This document shows, piece by piece, positions 60,562 through 64,000 of a DNA stretch of 64,000 bases. The stretch is from Limnoperna fortunei (Eukaryota > Mollusca > Bivalvia > Mytilida > Modiolidae): NCBI GenBank assembly GCA_944474755.1, contig OX104124.1, positions 1,488,001 through 1,552,000 of the forward strand. The letters run 5' to 3'. A program made the translations under genes and the position numbers. Below the pieces are notes generated by a model that saw only the letters and a list, made by a program, of their open reading frames with translations, did not search any database and was not told the DNA's origin. The first letter of the stretch is position 1. Each line of letters begins with the position of its first letter.

Positions 60562-61510
60562 GTAAGGTAAAATCACAAAATGTGCTAATTAAAGATTTGA
60601 CACTAAATAACATTTATAAGCGAAGGAAACAAGTTGATGGTCAGTGTTACCATTTTAGAGTCGAGGGTTCCCTGTGCCTGACCCACAGAGCAGCACAGCA
60701 CACCCTGGGTGGTAGATATGGGAGACCCTCTCGTTGGGGGTTGTCAAGTCATAATACGGAAAGCCTGGCATGGAACCGTAGTGGGTGACATGTTTGGAAA
60801 GTGCTACGCTCCTTGCACTATAAAGACCCTTTTATTAGAATTCAAAAAGAGTAGGCTAAATTGTCTGCTATTACTTGGTACTCCATACTTTTCCAGTGGC
60901 AGTTAAAATTTATTTCCGTATGTCCCATCCCACCCTTTTTTCGTTGATTTACTGTTTGTTAACTTGTTCTCGTCCTGAATATAGCTGAAAAACAGCTCGC
61001 TTGACATAAATCAAACGTCCAATCAACCAATCAGTTACCACTGTAGGGTCATCGTCAACCAATCAGTTACCACTGTAGGGTCAATGTTTCCACTTTAGTA
61101 CATTTGTTTAAGAGGTCGCCAAAACCAAGCTGTTTTAACAAGGTGTTGTCTTAGTCATATCCGGACAAAACACAATTAAAATAACATACATCAATGTACT
61201 ATGCAGCAGTCCATAAACTATCAAGAATGTCTTCATGGACTGCGTTGACATTGCACACATTCAAGAACTTTTTTATTTTTCATTTTATTAATAACTGTTG
61301 CTAGCAACACATTTTTTTTTTTAATTTTTACAAGAAATTAGCTTATATAGCAAAATATAACTATATTTTATGTCTTCACTTTTACATGTACATAGCCTGG
61401 TACTGTTGTATGAGATTACCTTTTTAATTTTATATCCTGTTAAATTGTTACTCATGTCCTGAGTGTAACGTTAAGGACCAGTCAATCAGACATTCATTTT
61501 ATGTTAAGTG
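60562..61510 (+). other. ASPH intron 8, proximal part
   Basis: Contains a diverged forerunner of the following 74-bp unit at about 60640-60720 (gtcgagggttccctgtgcc), and a SINE-type 3' fragment at 60970-61020 with cctgaatatagctgaaaa and caatcaacc. A 27-bp unit (aaccaatcagttaccactg) is doubled at 61016-61085. Confidence 0.55.
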
Positions 61511-61517
61511 TAACTGT

Positions 61518-62265
61518 CGTGGGGTGGTAAGTGTTACCATTGTAATCGACGGTTCCCAGTGCTGCCCCACAAAGCAGCCCAGTGCTTTCATCGTAGGGTG
61601 GTCAGTGTTACCATTGTAATCGAGGGTTCCCAGTGCTGCCCCACAAAGCAGCCCAGTGCTTTCATCGTAGGGTGGTCAGTGTTACCATTGTAATCGAGGG
61701 TTCCCAGTGCTGCCCCACAAAGCAGCCCAGTGCTTTCATCGTAGGGTGGTAAGTGTTACCATTGTAATCGACGGTTCCCAGTGCTGCCCCACAAAGCAGC
61801 CCAGTGCTTTCATCGTAGGGTGGTAAGTGTTACCATTGTAATCGAGGGTTCCCAGTGCTGCCCCACAAAGCAGCCCAGTGCTTTCATCATAGGGTGGTCA
61901 GTGTTACCATTGTAATCGAGGGTTCCCAGTGCTGCCCCACAAAGCAGCCCAGTGCTTTCATCGTAGGGTGGTAAGTGTTACCATTGTAATCGAGGGTTCC
62001 CAGTGCTGCCCCACAAAGCAGCCCAGTGCTTTCATCGTAGGGTGGTAAGTGTTACCATTGTAATCGAGGGTTCCCAGTGCTGCCCCACAAAGCAGCCCAG
62101 TGCTTTCATCGTAGGGTGGTAAGTGTTACCATTGTAATCGAGGGTTCCCAGTGCTGCCCCACAAAGCAGCCCAGTGCTTTCATCGTAGGGTGGTAAGTGT
62201 TACCATTGTAATCGACGGTTCCCAGTGATGACCCACAAAGCAGCCCAGTGCTTCCATTGTAGGGT
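61518..62265 (+). repeat. 74-bp minisatellite, about ten copies
   Basis: The unit starts cgtagggtggtaagtgttac and contains cattgtaatcgagggttccc and cacaaagcagcccagtgctt. Copies differ mainly at ggtaag/ggtcag and gaggg/gacgg. The last copy is more diverged. It lies in ASPH intron 8. Confidence 0.95.
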
Positions 62266-62476
62266 TGTTACTTTCGAGATTCTGTCCTTGATACCAGGCT
62301 ACTTCAAGTATAAAATAAAAACATTGTGCAAATGGACTTTTCGTATGATGAGAGTGCCAGAACTAAATGAATACTTCAGAAAACGAAGTGTTGAATCCGA
62401 TTGGCGCTAGAAACAAAACATCATTCATTGCGTTTACCCAATATTGCTGTTATAATAAATATCTGTCCATGATTAC

Positions 62477-64000
62477 CAATTCAGGGATTTTCCTACCTTT
62501 TTTCAAATGGGGCCTGGGCCCCTGTTAATTGGGAAAATTACGACGTAAATTCCACAATTGGGAAAAGTCTTAAATATGAATAAAGTAAAAACATTGCTTT
62601 TAAGCATCAATGTTTTTAACGAAAATGTTTCTTGTATGTAATTAATCATGAATGACAAGATGGAATCTATAAGCATGACCTGAAAACTGACAAATTCAAA
62701 TCAGTTTTCATAAATATTTTGGAAAAAGTTTATCAAAATTTACATATGTAGCCAACTGTGCTGACATCATACTCAAAGAGAAAAATTTCCATGAATCTTG
62801 GTGGAATTAAATAGAAACTGAGTTGCAAACATCAGATTTTACTTTCACTCTCGTTTGTTCTGGGGTCTTAATAAATGACTGGATTCACAAAGGCTCTGGT
62901 CAATATTTAATTTCGTAAAAACAAAATTTCCTAGTTTTGATACAATACGTCATCGTTCCACTTCGGTAGTATTTCGCGTTGTGTAATGCCATTTTTGAAT
63001 GTATTCTGGTACCCTGACGATGATATCCTCATTAGCCTAAGCGGCCTTCGGATATTCTGGTACCCTGATATCCTCATTAGCCAAAGCGGCCTTTGGATAT
63101 AACGTCAGGTCAGGAGCATTGGATTTCAACGGTGAGAGCGTTGAAATTTGAAGTTCGGATGTTCTCTAGACTTGCCATTTTGTAATGAAGATAAGTTCAA
63201 GTAGACTGAAAGTATTATGACGTCATTCTCTTTATGACGTATAATGTTTACATTTCTAAGCTGAGTTTAAATTTAGTTTTTATAATTTAAACGTAAAGTT
63301 AAAATGTAATTTATATTAAAATTTTATAAAGAAAAGGTATTTCCAGCTATAAAAAAAAGATTGACATGTGCATGTGAGTTTGAATGGCGTCACATTATCA
63401 GCCAATCAAAATGCTTATATTGGAGGTCCTGACCTGGTGTTATATTTGAAGTGAAGCTTGCGTCAATGAAAAATATTGCACCAGGAGACCAGGTTATTTT
63501 TTAATGTTAATGCAGGGTCACGCTTCATTCCAAATGTATTCCTCCGACTTGTTCTTTTCTAGACAAAGCTATTTGAACAAAAAAAAACAGCCCATATTAC
63601 TGGACATCGTAAAAATTAAGTAATCTGTCTTATTTGCGGCATACAATTATCTTTCATATTATTGAACAAAGTTCCGCGACTTAACAAATCTCAGGTTTTT
63701 TTTATATCATACCGGAATAAGCGTTGGGTATAAAACAAGCAAGCTCTAATATAAAACTTGTTGCTGTTATGACTAAAGATACCGGGAACAGTAATTATAA
63801 ACCCAATGTTCGGGAAGAATTTTGATTTTGTTTGTAATATTTCGGCTTAGCGTGATTGAATTTATTTTTAGAAACCGGATTACAAAACCTCCTGAATTGG
63901 GAATTTTCACTTTCATAATTGAGAAAAAATTTGGGTTTTTGCCGTTGGGAATGGGGCCGAATATCGGCCCCAAAATAAAGGCAGGAAAATCCCTGCAATT
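62477..64000. mobile_element. DNA element (1514 bp) with 5-bp target duplication
   Basis: The element 62482-63995 begins cagggattttcctaccttt and ends with its inverse, aaaggcaggaaaatccctg. The duplication caatt flanks it at 62477-62481 and 63996-64000, the very end of the window. CAGGG ends and a 5-bp duplication are shared with the inner element at 35945. It contains a 62994-63098 direct repeat with ctggtaccctga and hairpins around gcggccttcggatat. No transposase was seen. Confidence 0.8.

Overview
This window is eukaryotic: AT-rich, intron-dominated, and packed with interspersed repeats. Intact GT-AG exons are joined here by codon phase. The tRNA-derived SINEs, the small cysteine-rich secreted-type exons and the repeat families look like a bivalve mollusc (mussel-like). 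The organism is an inference from repeat style and gene content, not from a search.

Three host loci can be read. (1) Minus strand, 7956-9242 plus a duplicate exon at 348-479: a small cysteine-rich, probably secreted protein with six-cysteine modules. It lies inside a tandem segmental duplication (about 1-3420 versus about 8640-12130). (2) Minus strand, 18815-33448: an NKAIN family gene (Na,K-ATPase beta-subunit-interacting four-pass membrane protein). Five exons match the family core and a sixth encodes a tail with a PPxY motif. The first exon was not found, and one junction near the 3' end is unresolved. (3) Plus strand, 38359-60561 and continuing past the window: an aspartyl/asparaginyl beta-hydroxylase (ASPH) gene. 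Its exons in order encode a short cytosolic N-terminus, one membrane anchor, a giant Lys/Glu/Arg-rich lumenal exon of about 2 kb, TPR-type helices, and the start of the 2-oxoglutarate dioxygenase domain. The catalytic histidine exons lie beyond the window.

Layout: 1-12.1 kb duplicated cysteine-rich locus; 12.1-18.8 kb gene-poor, possibly including a long NKAIN 3' UTR; 18.8-33.4 kb NKAIN; 33.4-38.3 kb transposon-rich spacer, including a transposon inside a transposon; 38.3-64 kb ASPH, whose introns hold several minisatellites and DNA transposons.

The most unusual signals are in the ASPH introns. A minisatellite has grown out of the 5' splice site of the giant exon and lays down roughly 45 copies of the donor sequence. 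A second, 46-bp minisatellite was seeded at the 3' tail and target duplication of a SINE. The giant exon carries its own 333-bp in-frame repeats. Several DNA transposons can be delimited to the base by terminal inverted repeats and target-site duplications. I found no clear evidence of a wholly new multi-gene system.
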